A stretch of 64,000 nt of DNA from Undaria pinnatifida (taxonomy: Eukaryota > Sar > Phaeophyceae > Laminariales > Alariaceae): NCBI GenBank assembly GCA_012845835.1, contig JABAKD010000022.1, positions 12,841,218-12,905,217 on the forward strand, read 5' to 3'. Of this stretch, positions 22,054 through 37,000 are shown piece by piece. The notes under the pieces are model-generated. The model searched no databases. It was not told the origin of the DNA and was given only the letters and a program-made list of their open reading frames with translations. The position numbers and the translations under genes were made by a program. Within the stretch, counting starts at the first letter, position 1. Each line of letters starts with the position of its first letter.

Positions 22054-25000
22054 CTAGGTTGCTTTCTTCTTCTTTCCAGCGTTAGCCCGGGCTTTCTTGT
22101 CGCCCGGCTTTCGCTTCGCTGGCGCCGGTGTACCGCCCGCCGCTGTAGCGGCTTCGGCGGCCCCTGGGTATTTCGCCACGAATTCCTGACGACGACACGC
22201 ATATATATCAGGAGACAACAGTTTTGGGCTGGGTCAGTCACGAGTTCAGGAAATTCCACATACAAACTACGATATTACGTCTACACGACGGTTTTGAGCG
22301 ACGTAAAAAATCACGCGTTTTGGAGATTCCACACTAAAACAAGTACATCACGTCTAGACGGCAGTTTTGGGTGCCGTCAGTCACGAGTTTAGGAGCTGCA
22401 TACTATACCCAGTACATTACGTCTTGACCGCGAGGGTGCGCGCGCGGGAACAGGCCCGGCGAAGGTCGGGGAACTTGACCCGCGGAGAGAACGGGCCAAA
22501 AAAGCGCGTTTTCGGCCCCGATATCGGGGTTCGACGGATCCCGGTCCAAGGTCGAGACGAAATGCTAAAACTCCAGATTTCCAGGTCGTTGTAGGCCAGC
22601 ACGAAGGAGTTCATGTGTGTCGATATGAATACGTATCCAAAAGGGCTTCTATATAGACTATGTGCGGAGTTTGTGTGTGTCGATATGAATAGGTATCCAT
22701 AAGGGCTTCTATGTAGACTATGTGCGAATAACCGGCGTCTCCGGTAGTGTAGCAGGTGGATCTCGTCTCTCGTCAAGTCAATGTAGTCGGTTTAAAGCCC
22801 TCTGAGTGCATACTTGCGCACGCAGGGACGCTTTCTTGCGCAAGAATTGTCTAGCAGAAAGCGCGAGAGTGTGGGTTGACGAAAATCGATATAAGTCGAT
22901 GAGCAGCAAGAATGCTGAACCCTACGCGGGGAAAAAAAGAAGGTACATACCGTGGCCGGAAGAAAGGAAGACGCCTATGACCACGGCTTGTCCAAAGGGT
23001 CGCTGAGGGTAAAAAGGCTCTCACGAACTGAGCCGGAAAAAAAAATATATAACGATACAAAAGAAAGAAAATATGCACATACGTGAAACTTGGGGTATCA
23101 TACCTGCACGTCGAATTTTCGCTTGCAGCCGGCGTAGTTCATGTACCGAATTTTCCCAAAGATTTCTCGCTCCTTCCAACCCATGTCGTGGATGCCCATC
23201 ACCGACCACGCGCAGCCGGTAAAACCGTTGGGGTCTCTCCCGTCCAGCTCGTACTTGTCATTAAGAAATATGCACCTTGCACGCACAGTAGTCGGGGCGA
23301 GGAGGGGAGACTATTAATAGTTATCAATAGTTATTAACGCCTGTACAACTGGAAACCCGTTTTTGGAGCATCTTACTTGGAGTTAATATGGGGCGGGGTT
23401 TCGGGGCGCTAAAGGGGTCAAGAAATGTGCATCCGTACATAGAGTAGTCGGGGCGAGGAGGGGAGCAACATGGGGTACATGATGGTCCCCCACGTTCTCA
23501 TTAAAAAGTTAGCTGCCCATCCCCCGTGCCTGTTACAAAACGCATGGTGCGGTAGCTGGGGTGCACAATTGTTTTCTCGGGGTGCTCGTACTTGTCATTC
23601 AAGAAATATGCATGTGTACGCAGAGCAGTCGGAACCAGGAGGGAGAAACACGGGGTACATGGTGTTTCCCGATTTCCCACCACAAAATTGGCTGCTTGTG
23701 AACCCCCCCCCCCCCCCCCCGGTGGCTGTTGAAAGACGCACACTACGGTAGGGATACGCATAGTGTTTCCGAGGCTGCGTGTACTTGTCATTAAGCAATG
23801 CGTGGTACCTAGCATGCATCTTTTTTTTTTTTTTTTTTTCTTTTTTCTTTCACACTTTCACTTTCCAGCTTCTGGACAAGTCGTGGTCACAGGTGTCATC
23901 CCTTCTCCTCCCCGGTTCTTGCTTTCAATTTGTATCGCGCATAGGGTTCAGCAATCCCACTGCTCGTCGATAGTTCATCGAGTGTTGCTAACTCACGCTC
24001 TCGCGCTTTCCGCAAGTCAATTTGTCCACAAGAAAAAGTCCCAACGAATTTATACGAGTATGCACTCGGCGGGGCTCGAACTCACGAAACTGACCTATAC
24101 CAGGCTCGAGGATAACCTGATACGCCACCGGGGCGACCGGTCATCTGTACGTAATCGGGGCGAGTAGAGAAAAATACGGGCTGTTTCCCGATTTTCCACG
24201 CCAAAATTAGCTGCGCGTCGCCCCGCCCCGCCCCCCGGTGCCTCATGATATGATAGGGGTGAAGACCATTTTTCGGAGGCTCGTCACTTGAGAAGGCACG
24301 TGCTACGAAAGAGGTGTACCTTTTTTTGGCTATTGTGTTGTCTAATTGACGGGGCTCCTTAACCTACTAATACAATCGTACTAATACTATCGTACTGATA
24401 CTATCGTCTGAAATAGGGGCGAGGGGGGGTTGCATGATTCTTGCTGTGTACCTAGCTAGGCCATGCGATTTTTCATCCGGAATGCAGCAAGTTTGTTTTC
24501 CTCATAATAGGTTTTCGGGTTAAGAGAGGTATTAACCTCCCAAATGGAGGAACCTCAGAAGAAAAAAGTGGTGGACATCTATCGTAGCACGCGTCAGAAG
24601 CTGGACAATACCAAACGCTACCAGTACTTTTGTTGGCAATAATTTGATGGAGGTGGTTCACCCTGGCAACATCCATGGGAGGGTCAAATATCTTTAAAGA
24701 ACAATATCGCTGTAAAAAGCGACCGACCGGTATATCACGCAGTTTGCAACGATGAATATCGACCCTTACATTTGCCGAACTCACAGCTGATGTGTTCCCA
24801 ACAGTTTCTTACTATAAACCATAAAACGTATACCGTGATCACGCTTAAAGCCACGCGGGGAGGGTCGACACAAAAGCTACGGTAAAAGGTGCAGCATGGT
24901 TTTTCTGTCTGAGGCTCCTAACTCGAAGAGAGCAACAGAAAAACGAACGCCTCCTTAACTGTTGTATTCTTCTGCGGCTACACCGATCATTTAAAGTAAG

Positions 25001-28000
25001 TATTGAATTATATGAGGCTTCCTGCCCCGAAGCAGGAGGATCTCGGTCGGGATGTACCTCCGCGCTGAGCGCTGAGCGCCGCAGTAATCCTTGAAAATAA
25101 AATAAACTAAAATAAAATAAAATAACTCACGGCGCAATCAAGGAGCCACCTCTGTACCATCGATGCCTCATTTTCTGGAGACCCGATTTTACCGATAAAC
25201 AATCCCATGGCCTAGATCCTCAACAATAACTCCAACCCACATACGGATGGGTTCAAACGATATTTCGTCAGTTCCACAAACCACAAAAGGGAGTCGAACG
25301 ATCCTGACTTCAGGAGGGGTCCCAAATATCGTTCGACAACAATAATCCCGTCGCGCTTTGTTTAGTGATCGATCGGCCTAGGATCGGGTCTGCTTCGTCT
25401 CTCATCATCTCTCAGATTCAAACTAATCGCATTGTGGTGCGTGTTTTCCCACAAAGGTGTGCGCGTTTTGCGCCCAGAAATCTAATCGCGCGTTTTTTCG
25501 TGGTTGACCGCCCGAGAACCTGCTTGGTCTGTAATCACCTCTCGAGCGCTTGATGAGGTGAAGGCGACCATTCCAGAATTTTCTTGGCCCAGTACATTCG
25601 AAGGAAGTTGTGCATCTTGCCGTCTCTCACCTGATATCAGAAAACGCAAAACCTTAAAAACGTTAAATCACCAACACTAACACGTGAGCAGCAACCCAAG
25701 TAAGACCTTGGGAGAAATGATGAGAACAATCACAAAAGGTCAAAACCGCATTACCAAAAACTGCGACCCAAGTAAGAAATGACCCATGACATTAATAATG
25801 AAAAAATGTCAATCCCGACGATGCAAATCGTGACCCAAACAAGAGCTGAGCAATGGCAACAGTACTCACAAAGCGCAAGTAAGTCACCACTGTACAAATA
25901 ACGACTAGAAAGAGGCCCTTGGCTATTCTAACCATAATCACAAAAAAGTTAAAATTACCAAAACACGTACAAAAAAGAGATGAACAGTGTGTAAATTGAT
26001 CACATAGTCACAACGCATGAACCGCAACCCAAACAAGACATGACAAACGCACCACGAAATTGTGCTGACACTGCAAGGAGATTGGGCAAAGCCCACACCA
26101 TGCAGCTCGACTGCAAGCATGTGGCATGCCACGAAGCCATGTGCGTTGGACCGCTAAATAGAGAGTTCTTCCATGCACACCAGGCAAATACTAGTGCTTC
26201 TCGTAGGACCCAGGTACAAACAAAAAAAAAACTGAGACGCGCGGACAGCCCAACTTTCCAAGAACATGGTGAGCGACCTGCAGTAGTTCGATCGGAATAC
26301 AGTAACTACCAGCAAGCGAAACACACGTCTAAAACCTGTACACAATTTCATCGGATACTGGTACTGGTTACGAGTCGTGACATTGAAAATTTTGGGGGGG
26401 GGAAACTATAAAACGAATGTGGCGATCGGTGACAAAATAAAACGCAACCGAAGTTTAGAGACCGCGGCATAACGCTAGTAGATGTCAGAAATCGTGCTAT
26501 TTCTGTCGCAAAAATCATTATATTTCGCGTTCGTTAGGATTGCCCCAAAAGCGATTAACCCTTGACCTTGCAGCACCGGGTCGCGTCCTGTGGTCGATGC
26601 TGTTATGGTCGTTTTCGTTCGGCCTTGCGCCCCGCTAGAGTCCAACACAGGAAAAGAGCTCGTGTAAAACAACGAATGCGTACGCTAAACAATAAGGTGA
26701 TCAATTCAGAAACAACTCAGCATGCTGTCATTTTGTTCGAGCCTTTTCCAACCTTCTGAAAATGAAACGGCTTAATACAAACACACTCTACACTGAACAC
26801 AACTATGAAATCGAAAAAAGGTACCAATTGGCATAATGCCTGAAACCCTAGTCCACAGCTACACAAAACCCGATCGTCAGAGATAAAAAGCACGCGTGAA
26901 GAGGAAAAAAGCAGTGATGAACAGAGATCTCCCGGCGATGTGTATCAGTCCGGTCTGCTTGTATTATTTACTCAAGTAGTCTTCCACTCACGAGTCAGAG
27001 CGACTGAATTATCTGTCCTGTGAGCACGGACAAGAATTTGGCGACGAGTTCAAGCCATAATAAAAGCAACCGTCAAATACGTTATGTATCGCTAGAGAAG
27101 TAAATGAGTCTGATATAATGGCAATCAAAGCGCAGCATCAGAAATAATGTGAGAACAAAAAAACAGAGATGATGTAGGAACAATACAACAGAGATAAGGT
27201 TGGAACAAAACAACCAGGCACGTCAAAAACTGCATCAAAAGGTAAAAACGTCTGACAAGCATCTGGCACTACAGCAATCAAAGCAAGGCGTCACCAGCTG
27301 GAGCTGCGCGGCATTCCAGAGATCTTCGTGCGTCTTGCCCTTCTCGAGCTCTTCCACAGAATAACTCCACTCCCGCACGTCGTCCGCGTGGGCTTCAAGC
27401 GATTCCCGCGCCCAGTCCGCCGCTCCGGACAGGTTATCGTAATTTCCTGGCCAATTACAAATCGAGATAGCGAACGCAAAAGTTGCACCAATGAAAAAAC
27501 AACAATTATTCCACGGACGTACGCTACAAAAGTTGCAAATAGCACGGCAGCGAGTGCACCTCGATATTCTTAGGTTCCCAACTTGATAAGCTATCTGCGA
27601 TCACACATGTACGCTCGATTCATGAGCAAACCCCATACCCTAAAATACTGGTGACACGTTGACATTAATGGATACTTATTCGGATGCGGAGCCACATCAA
27701 CCAGAAACAAAAATGATTAGAAAGTGCTACCTCAAGCTGCAAAAAAAACGCCATCAAGCACGAGAGGACGTTGCAGACGGAGTCGAGCGGGGGGGCGGTC
27801 ACTGTCGCCCCATCGAGGCTATCATAGTTTTCTGCTGGTCAACGGTAGCCCTAGTCTTAGAAAAACCGGTAAATAACTTGACAATCGCACTACAGTAGAG
27901 TTCAAAAAGAACAGCGGTGCTCCGTCAAGTACTGGCATCGTTACAGAACTCGGTGTACGAAACGCCTCCGCTCCGGAGAGGCTGTCGTAATTGTCTGATC

Positions 28001-31000
28001 AATGATAATCCGAGCTTTTAATCACCGAGGGTTGCCTGGTCAGTGACCGCGCGAGTTATAAAGAGGTTATCATAAATGTGGTTAACGTCAATCCAAGATG
28101 GAAAAAGAAAGAAGCGATAATTGTCTCATCGACAGCACTCCCGTTCTTAAGAAGCACGCAAAAGAAACGAAGAGTCATACTGCAATACCAACGACAAGGG
28201 CACTCCTTCAAGTACAGGCAAGCGTTACAGAATTCAGCGTACGTTACTGGGAGGAGGTGTACTCGATACTGAATCATGGCCGTGGTCGTATGACCACAGA
28301 CCTTCGCATCCATACAATGCCGGCACGGAGCATGTCGGGTTTTCACTGACCACACAGGCATCGTTTGCACCAAGCGCGAAGAGCCGTGAGTTGTTCCCGC
28401 GAGTCGCATAAAGGGTGAGCTGCATCCTACTAAGAACCGCTTGTGAGGCGGACTTGCATATGGACGACAGCTTCAACGAGGTAATTTAATTTCCGGTATG
28501 ACCACTTCCGTACGTTATTCACTTCCGTGCGTTATTTACGGGGGGGGGCGGGGGGTACCGCTACTTGGGAAAAGTTATCACCGTGTCTAGCCCCTCTACC
28601 GACTTTTTTTCTGGCGCTCCTCGCTCGAGGAGCTCTACTTTTTTTTTTTCGTTTATTTACGATCACCTTTTATTTTCCAGCTCAACTCGTAAGAGGTTTT
28701 ACCCTCAGCCTTCAGCGACTTTCTGGACAAGCCATCGCTCGAGGAGCTCTACTTTTTTTTTTCGTTTATTTATAATCACCTTTTTATTTTCCAGCTCAAC
28801 TCGTAAGAGGTTTTACCCTCAGCCCTCAGCGACCTTCGGGACAAGCCGTCGTCACAGGTGTCTTCCCTTTTCCCCCCCCGACCTATAATATACCCCACCC
28901 CCAAACTGATTTTGTTATTGATAGTAAAAAAAGAAAGTGCAACCCGATGACCAATATCGCGGCCAAAAAAAAAAAAACAGACACCAAAATCGGGTATATC
29001 TGCCTTTATTATTTGGTTAAGAGAGTCTCTAAATTCATAAAGCAATGTTGCCTAGCGTGTTACCTCTCTATTGTGGAAGGCTTCCTGGTCAATGACGAAA
29101 CGGAGTTTTGAACAAACTTGAGGATAACCGAGAAGTCACACTAAAAAAAACAAACGATAACGGCGTTCTTTCAAGTACAGGTAGGCGTTACGTCACTCGG
29201 TGTACGTAATCGGAAGGTTCACGTGTCGCTCATTAGAAGGTACCGTAAGTGTCTGATCAACAGCAATCCGAGGTCGAGAAAAACGAGAAAACAACCGAAG
29301 CGTCATACTACAGAAAACAAAAACGGCGTACTGCACTTGCATGCAAAAGCAAACGTTACAGAACCTGGCGAGCGCAGCCGAAAAAGAGGTCACCAAATCG
29401 CCCCAATGGTCGGGCAAACAGCAGCATTTCCAGCATACGGACAGGCACGCATGCGTCTCGACGGAGAGGCCGTTCTCTCACCGTTGTAGAAGCACAAGTT
29501 GTCGCCCAACTCTCGTCTGACAACCCCCTGCTCCATAAACGCCTTCACACCGTCTGGAAACCTCCTCGACGCCTTCACTCGCATCACCGCGGCCTGTGCG
29601 CTTATCTGCCCCATGTTGAAGTACGCCGACATGTGAGAGCAAACGTCCTCGTTCGGGTCGTTGGAAAGGTCCGCAAATCCTTTCAGACGTTTGTCGATGA
29701 AGGATTGGAGGTTGTCGCTAGCCGCCTTCGCTCCGGGAACGAGCCAGGTTACCTCTGTCAGCGGCGGCGGGAAGAAGGTTGACCTTAGCAACGGCGTTAG
29801 CGGAGTGGAACAGACCACACATTGGACTGACCAGCTATTGCTCTTTGGATTATCTGTGTATTTCGGAGAAGACAGCTCCCTGGTCTACATATGGTCTGCA
29901 TGACACATTCCTGGTCTATATACGGTCTGCATGGCCTAAAGATCGTATTGTCGGGTTGGAGCTGTATGATCTGCATGAGCTAGGACGTGTTTCCTGGGTT
30001 GGATCTGTACAGCACAGATCCTGCACAACATACAATATCGAGAGAAATACGATGTACTGTAGATGATCTAGATGATCTACTACGAAATATATTATCTAGA
30101 TCGTGATCTGTCGAATGTGTGGAATTTCCAACGCAACCAAGGCTACGGTAGGTGGGGGGGGTCACGTTTATCACAAATACCCTCGTTTCAACTCCCAGCA
30201 ACGCAACAAGCAACTCGGCGGCGGCGTATTTCGCGAAACAATGGAAGCACACAAGCTTGACGCCTGCAAGGCAATACGGTGGTGTGGCACTGGTCGGCTG
30301 CAACAAATACCCTATACGCCCTACACATGTTCCCCCCGATCGTAGCCGTGGTCATAATTGGATATTGGTGTAAGGAGGCGGGGCTGGGAAGGGAGGGGGG
30401 GGGGGGGGGGTTCGAGCATAGCGAGCACAACCGGGAGATGACATGACACCTGAAACAATAGGAGCATACCACGTGGGTATTGTTTAAAGCTCATTTTACC
30501 AAACTCTTCTAAGCAAGTCAGCTGTGAGAGTTCGACCAATTTAGGGTCGATCCTCATCGTTGCAAGCTGCGTGATACACCGGCCGCTCGTTTATCCAGCA
30601 AACTACGTTAAAACTAGGGGAAAATTAAGGGAAAGAGCACAATGTGTGTAAACCTACGACCGGCATGCTCCTTATCCAGCGAAAAGCACAAAAATCTGGG
30701 GAAAAAAATAGAGCAGAATCCATTAACCTGGTGCATTTATTATGGGCATAATTGGGCGATTGTATAAGCAAAACAGTAGCATAATTTGGCATTTTCCCGG
30801 GCATAACGAACACAATCAGGGGGGCAAACTTGTTGAAGTAGAACGTTTGCGATATGCTCCTTTTATCTAGCAAAAAAAAAAAAAAAAAATGGAAAAATAG
30901 CAGAGTCGGTGTGAGCCTGCCAAGGATATCTGGTCCTTATCCACCAAAAAAGTTCCCAAAAACAGAGAGAAGAAAGAACATGAGCCTACCAGGGACGGAG

Positions 31001-34000
31001 TGGTCTAGATCGAGAGAATCACGAGCAGCCCTCCAGTCCGTCACCGCCGGCAGCTTGGTGTCTTTCGGGTTACGGCTTAGCTCGGGAATACTTCCCAGCA
31101 GATCGGGGCGGGCATGAATCTTGGGCCGGATGGTGCGAGCCATGCTTTCCTTGTGGTCCGACGTCGTCCACACCGGCACCACGTTATGAGCGTCCACCTG
31201 TTTAATGCAAAAACGAGGCGTCCTAAAATAATTGGGGTGATTGTCCCCGAGCAACCGCACGGGCGCGAAATAGTACACCGGGCGGATAGTAGATGCACGA
31301 GCACGAAACAACACACCGGGCACTTAATAGACGGCCGAAACCGTACCGGTTCGCTCTCCGTGCCTCTTCAACGAGTATTCTCCGCACTGACAGCAGACGG
31401 TACCGACAGCCTGACCATTGGTGGGCTGAACACAAATGCGGGGCGATCCTTACTTGCGCAACGTTTCGAGCAAGTATCATTCATCCGCATGCCCTCCTTA
31501 ATCCCTTTAGAGCTGCACCCATGTGTTTGGGAACGAAAAACTTGGAATTAGGAAGGGTTGGCTTTGGCAGTAGTTGTACGTTTTGCCTTCACATTAAACC
31601 ATTGTTCTACTCGACGGCATCAGCAACGGCATCAGCGACATCTAGCGTCTGTCCTGATTCTTCATCCTATAGATAGATACGTACAACCATAAATTATCCT
31701 GCTCGCTCTGGCAACAGGTATAGTAATAGTCATATATCTCCAAAAAGTGATACATCGGTAAACAAACGCCGCGACAGGAGTATCACTTGCTTTCAAAGGT
31801 GAGTACATCGACCCTTAAATTGATCGAACTCACAGCTGACGTATTTGAAACAACTTAATAAAATAAACTACACTTCGATTTACATGGTAACTCAAGCTGG
31901 AAACACACCAAAGGCGTCTCGCGTGCAAAAAGGCAAGGCCGGCAGGCACAGGAAACGCAGGAGGGTTCCGAGTCCAGCCGCGACTCGCAGAAAACTACCC
32001 TGGCCGAAAAAACAAACGTGGGGGCAGAGCGACAACTCTCGCTATCTCGACAAGATTCCACACGCTCTCTGAACTACATCCGTGAGACGCATGCTACGGT
32101 CGGAGGAGCACCTAACGCTTTCGAAGGCTTTCGCTTTCGGGGCGCTGTACCTCAACAAAAAACCGACATTTGATACAAAATCTAAAGTGCAGCCCAATTC
32201 AATCCCATGACACAAGCGTGTGACGAGATACTGCGGTGAATCAAGACTACAATCGCGTATTACCTCGAGGAACCCCATCGGTGACAACGATGTTGGCTAA
32301 CACGCAGTACGACAACAACCGCATCGTAAGACGCGCCATGAAAACAATAACACCTGGAAGAGGGGTATTAGAACGTGCTAACCCGATCGCAAAATGTCTC
32401 ATGAAAATGCCATCAAACCTCCAAGAGGGGCATGAAAATGCGTTACCCCTACCGAGGCACGCCTCATGAAAACGCTAATGTATCAGCACCTGAAAAAGAG
32501 GCGTGTTTTCTCCAGCCTCGGTCAGGCCCTCCGCAACCTCGCGGACCCAGCGCATGGGGTCTCTCAGAGGAGACATATCTGTCACCACGGCTACCGCGCC
32601 CAGCTTTTTCGCAAATCTTGGCACGACATCTGATTTAGGTCAGGGCCACAAAAACAAAAACATGTATCCGTGGATGAGCGAAATTTGGCAACGACACCTG
32701 ATTTGGGGGGGAGTCACAAAACAAAGCAGACAGCGATTAACAAAAGTCGGCACGACACCTGATTTTAGCAGGGATGCAAACAGCTTCGACTAGCGAAACT
32801 TGGCACGGCATAAAATCTGGGCCAGAAGCCGCAAATATCCATTGATTAGTGGATAGCGTTGCCTAGGGCAGAGCTAGAGCCAGTCTTAAGGAGGCTGTTT
32901 ATAACGTACCACACTAAATATGCCTGCAATCGCCAAACCAAACATGCATGAATCAACAGTAATGTGAAGAACGGGATCATGGGTAAGAGCCCAAGACTGT
33001 TCGTCGCGCAAGTACCCATGGAAGCTATATCGGAAGGACGGGGGGGGGGGGGGGGGGGCGGGGGCGGGCAGCAACGTTGAAGCCATTGATGATCATGGGT
33101 CTGAATGGAGGAGATCCGCGTAAAGCGTCAATTGCAAAGAAATGTGCGAGAGCACCGCCACGGTTTAGACGGGACAGTGGACTACAACCCGCTCGCCTCC
33201 CAGTCAGAAATGTGCGAGAACGCCGCAGGCTAAGCAGAGCAGCGGATAAAAAGTAACCTGTCTGCCCGTAATACGCGTGTAGGGTTGCGCTTCTACTTGT
33301 CGAAGTTGAAGCAGAGCTGAAGCTGTGAAGCAGAGACGAAACGTAAGAGAGTAAGCCCTTCAAAATCCAGCGGAAACCCCATGGCCGTACTGTTTCCAGT
33401 GTAGAAAAGGAAGGTGGGGTGTTGGAGTAGCTGATGCCGTGAACCAAATACGAAAAGGGGAGGATAATGCCCTCAACATTCAGTGGAAACCCGCAACCGT
33501 ACTTCTCCTGGTATGGAAAAACGGGGGAAGCTGGAACGGCTGAAGCAGTGAAGAAAATACGAAAAATTGGAGCGTAATGTCTTCAAAATCTAGCTGAAAT
33601 ACCTTCAATGTACTGTCCCCGGCGTTGAAAAGAAGGGGGGATGTTAGCATAGCTGAAGCAGTGAATCAAAGACAAAACATTGGAGGGTAATTATGCCAAA
33701 ACCCGGCGACAACGCCGCCAACGTACTGTTGCCGGTGTTGAAAAAGAAGGGGGGGGTGTTGGAACGGTTGAAGCGGTGAAGCGCAGACGGGCAACACCTT
33801 CAACATCCAGCGCAAACCCCGCCAAAGTACTGTCTCCAGCGACAAAAAAAGAAGGGGGAAGCGTGAAGCGATTTGCTAGTGTCTGACCTCGTGGCTCGAC
33901 CTCCCGAAGAAGGTGGAAAGGGATGTGCTTGTTCCTCAAACTGCCCTCTGTTTCCGCCAGACCTTTCAGCATAAACCCGGCGTATCGTATCGTGATCTGC

Positions 34001-37000
34001 GATTTTCACGCGAATGGGAGGGAGGCCATCGCATCTTTGTTCAGTGTTGAGAAAAAAAAGTTAAATACGTCAGCTGTGAGTTCGACTGGGGGAGTGGTTG
34101 ATACTCAGCTTTTTGCAAGCTGCTTTGTGAATAATATTTCAAATACGTCAGCTGTGAGTTCTTACCGAGTGGCAATTGCACGTTAATTCAATTGGTTAGC
34201 ACTGTTTCTTCAAGAGACGTCGGGGGGAGGCGTGCTTCACACTCGATTTCTACCGACGGCAGTCTTGCCGTAGACCGAGTACGTGACAATTGACAATAAC
34301 AGCATCCGTCGCTCTTTGTTTTGAAACGTCCGTATCATGGGATTGTTGACACGATCGACCTAGTTCAGACCGCACAACGCCGAATTTCCGTTTGCAAGGC
34401 CTGTGCCGATAGTGTCGGACGTATCAGAGTTATATTTTTCGTATCCCTCGAACGCAGAAAGGAAAACGATTACTTTCTCAAATTGGCATAGTTTTATTAA
34501 ACGTCAGGCGTTGTATCGTAGGTTTGTGAAACCGCCAACCGCCTTTATTTCGCATGCCAAACGGAAACTACGAGTAAAGGCTGCCTCTTCAGGCCGCAAA
34601 CACACCTTCGGTTCCGGGACCTGCCAGGCCCCGAGGACAAACGCCACCACGAGCGGCACTCCCGCCTGTCATTGAGTCGGTGGGCAGAACGGTAACGCAA
34701 AGAGAGATAGAAAACTGCACTCAGCATCAGGCGGCGCGCGTCCACAGCGGTGGGCATGTGAACTCTACCAGAGGCCGAACAAAGTGAGCACAACACAGAT
34801 AATAAAATGCCCACAGCATGCCTATTTCACACCCCCAACAGGCCTAATCAATACTCGGATCATGTCGAATCGCCCACGAAAAAAGGTGTTACTCGTACTT
34901 GCACGGAGTCTTACAACAGCAATCTCGTGCCCCAGACAACATGTCGCAAAATTCAGTTTTCGGCACCATCTCTTCCCAGCAAACACAAAAGGCTGATGTT
35001 CAAAGGGCGTGGAAACCGCTACGAGGTTAGCAGGGTGAGAGCACCCCAAAAGAGCGTACGTAGACCTTCAGCCTGCTTTGCGTTAATGGAGCATGCAACC
35101 CGAGACTTCAGGCTCAACGAGCAGGGGATCAAAATGGGCCTGCATCTGAGCAAGAAGGCACCCAGAGACCGCACAATGCTGGATGGGGCTGGGCTTTTGC
35201 TTTATATATACCTGCTATTACTGCTGCAGCTGCTCTGATGCTGTTGTTGCTGCTGTTGCTGCTGCTGGTGGTGCTGCTGCTACCGCTGCAGATACTGTTG
35301 CTGTCGCTACCGCTGCTGCTACTGCTACTGCAGCAGCTGCTGCTGCTGCTGCGCGACATCTGAGGTCGACCTAGCAGATATCTTGTTGCTGTTGTTGGTA
35401 CACACACATTACCTCGTTGGCATGAACTATGAAATATCGTGGTTGCGAACCCTTCACCGGCCCTCCGTTTCACCCGAAAAAATACCAGTGCGTGGGTGTT
35501 GTGCCGTTGAACGGCGTTCAGGATGCATTTGACAAGGGAAAAGATAGCCGCGCCGGTCTCCAGGAGGAGAGAAAGAAACAAGGATTGCCATACGGAGCGT
35601 GATGTACACAGCAACATCTCACTTGGTCCGCCAGGTGTTTGGCGAAGAGCATCGCCCAGTTGTCCTCGGCGCGCTGGTCCCTAATCATCCAATAAAGGAC
35701 GCATTCGCCTAAGAGCAGCCCCATAACACGTGCACATCGCAATAGGCAGTGCAAGAAAATCAGCGCAAGCATTCGTGCACATCAGGCAGCACAGGGAAAT
35801 ATACGTCAGTTGTCGGTCTCGAGGTGGCCCATCAAGGCCTCTTTAGGCTAAACATAATAGCTTTCGTGCAGGGACTACTTCGACGGCTGTCCGCCAAGAG
35901 GCAATAGTGCCATCAGCCGACACATTTGGTGAAAATTATTGCACCAATGTTCTCGTATTAATAATAAAATACATTAGCATCGACGGCCTCGAGGATGGTC
36001 AAACACGGGCGGTTGCGACGGCTGTCCGCTCAGAAGGAGAGGCCAGAAATCATGAATCACAACTCAGGCCATTTCTTATGCAGTCGGATTCCGCCAGTCG
36101 AAAACGGCCCTTCTCGACTAGACTTTTTTTCGACTGGATTCTTCTGGTCCTTCTTCTTATCGTCAGTCGAGTCGATTTTATAGTTTTTGTGCTCTTCCTA
36201 GAGGCGGTTGGTGTGAGGGAGTACTGCTGTACAGCAGGCGAAATCGGTTGGCAGCTCTGTGCTTCGCGCTGTCTTCGCGAGCAAAGCTCGACGAACCTTC
36301 GTCCCAGCGAGTTGGTGGCTTTGGGCTTAGCCGAAAGCCGCCAAAGCTACGTTCGTGAAGTTTCACTCAGCCGAGAGCCGCCAAAGCTACAACAGGCGCA
36401 GCCGTTGTTGGCAGCATAAGATCGAGACCGCGCGCTGCTGCCGTCGTGTGATACACGCTGCTGGCGAGCGGAACTAGGAATGCGCCACGCTGACTTGCTG
36501 CGAGAAGCAACTGCAGGGATAGCCAAGCCAGCGTCAGCGCGTTGTATGATACTGCAGTGTGGTACCTGGTATGGGTGTGTGGCCGTGTGGCCGTGTGTGT
36601 GTTTGGTGGTGGGATGGGAGATGCGATCGGTTCAAAAAACACGTGTAAAACTTTTTCGACTGAGTTTTTCGACTGGAGGATCGAAAAAGTCGAGTTTTTC
36701 GACTGGATCCGCCAGTCGGAATTCTCAGTCGCAAAAAGTTGAGTCGAAAAAGCCCTTTTTCGACTGCGTAAGAAAGCCCGATTTGGGCTTCAGTCGAAAA
36801 AGGCCGTTTTCGACTGACAAAATCCGACTGTATAAGAAATGGCCTTAGAAGCGTGGTTATCGTCATCCGTTCGTAATCGTGTATCATACCCTGGTGCGAG
36901 GTACACAAAGAGTTAGAGCTTACAAGTTTGTAACTTGCAATGCATCACCTGCTCGAACTGCTGTCTTTGTGCTGCTACTGCTGATGTGCGTCATGAACAT

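Noticed and set aside
35183-35374. Ala/Ser/Cys-rich open frames on both strands
   Set aside because: They are products of the CTG-type trinucleotide tract.
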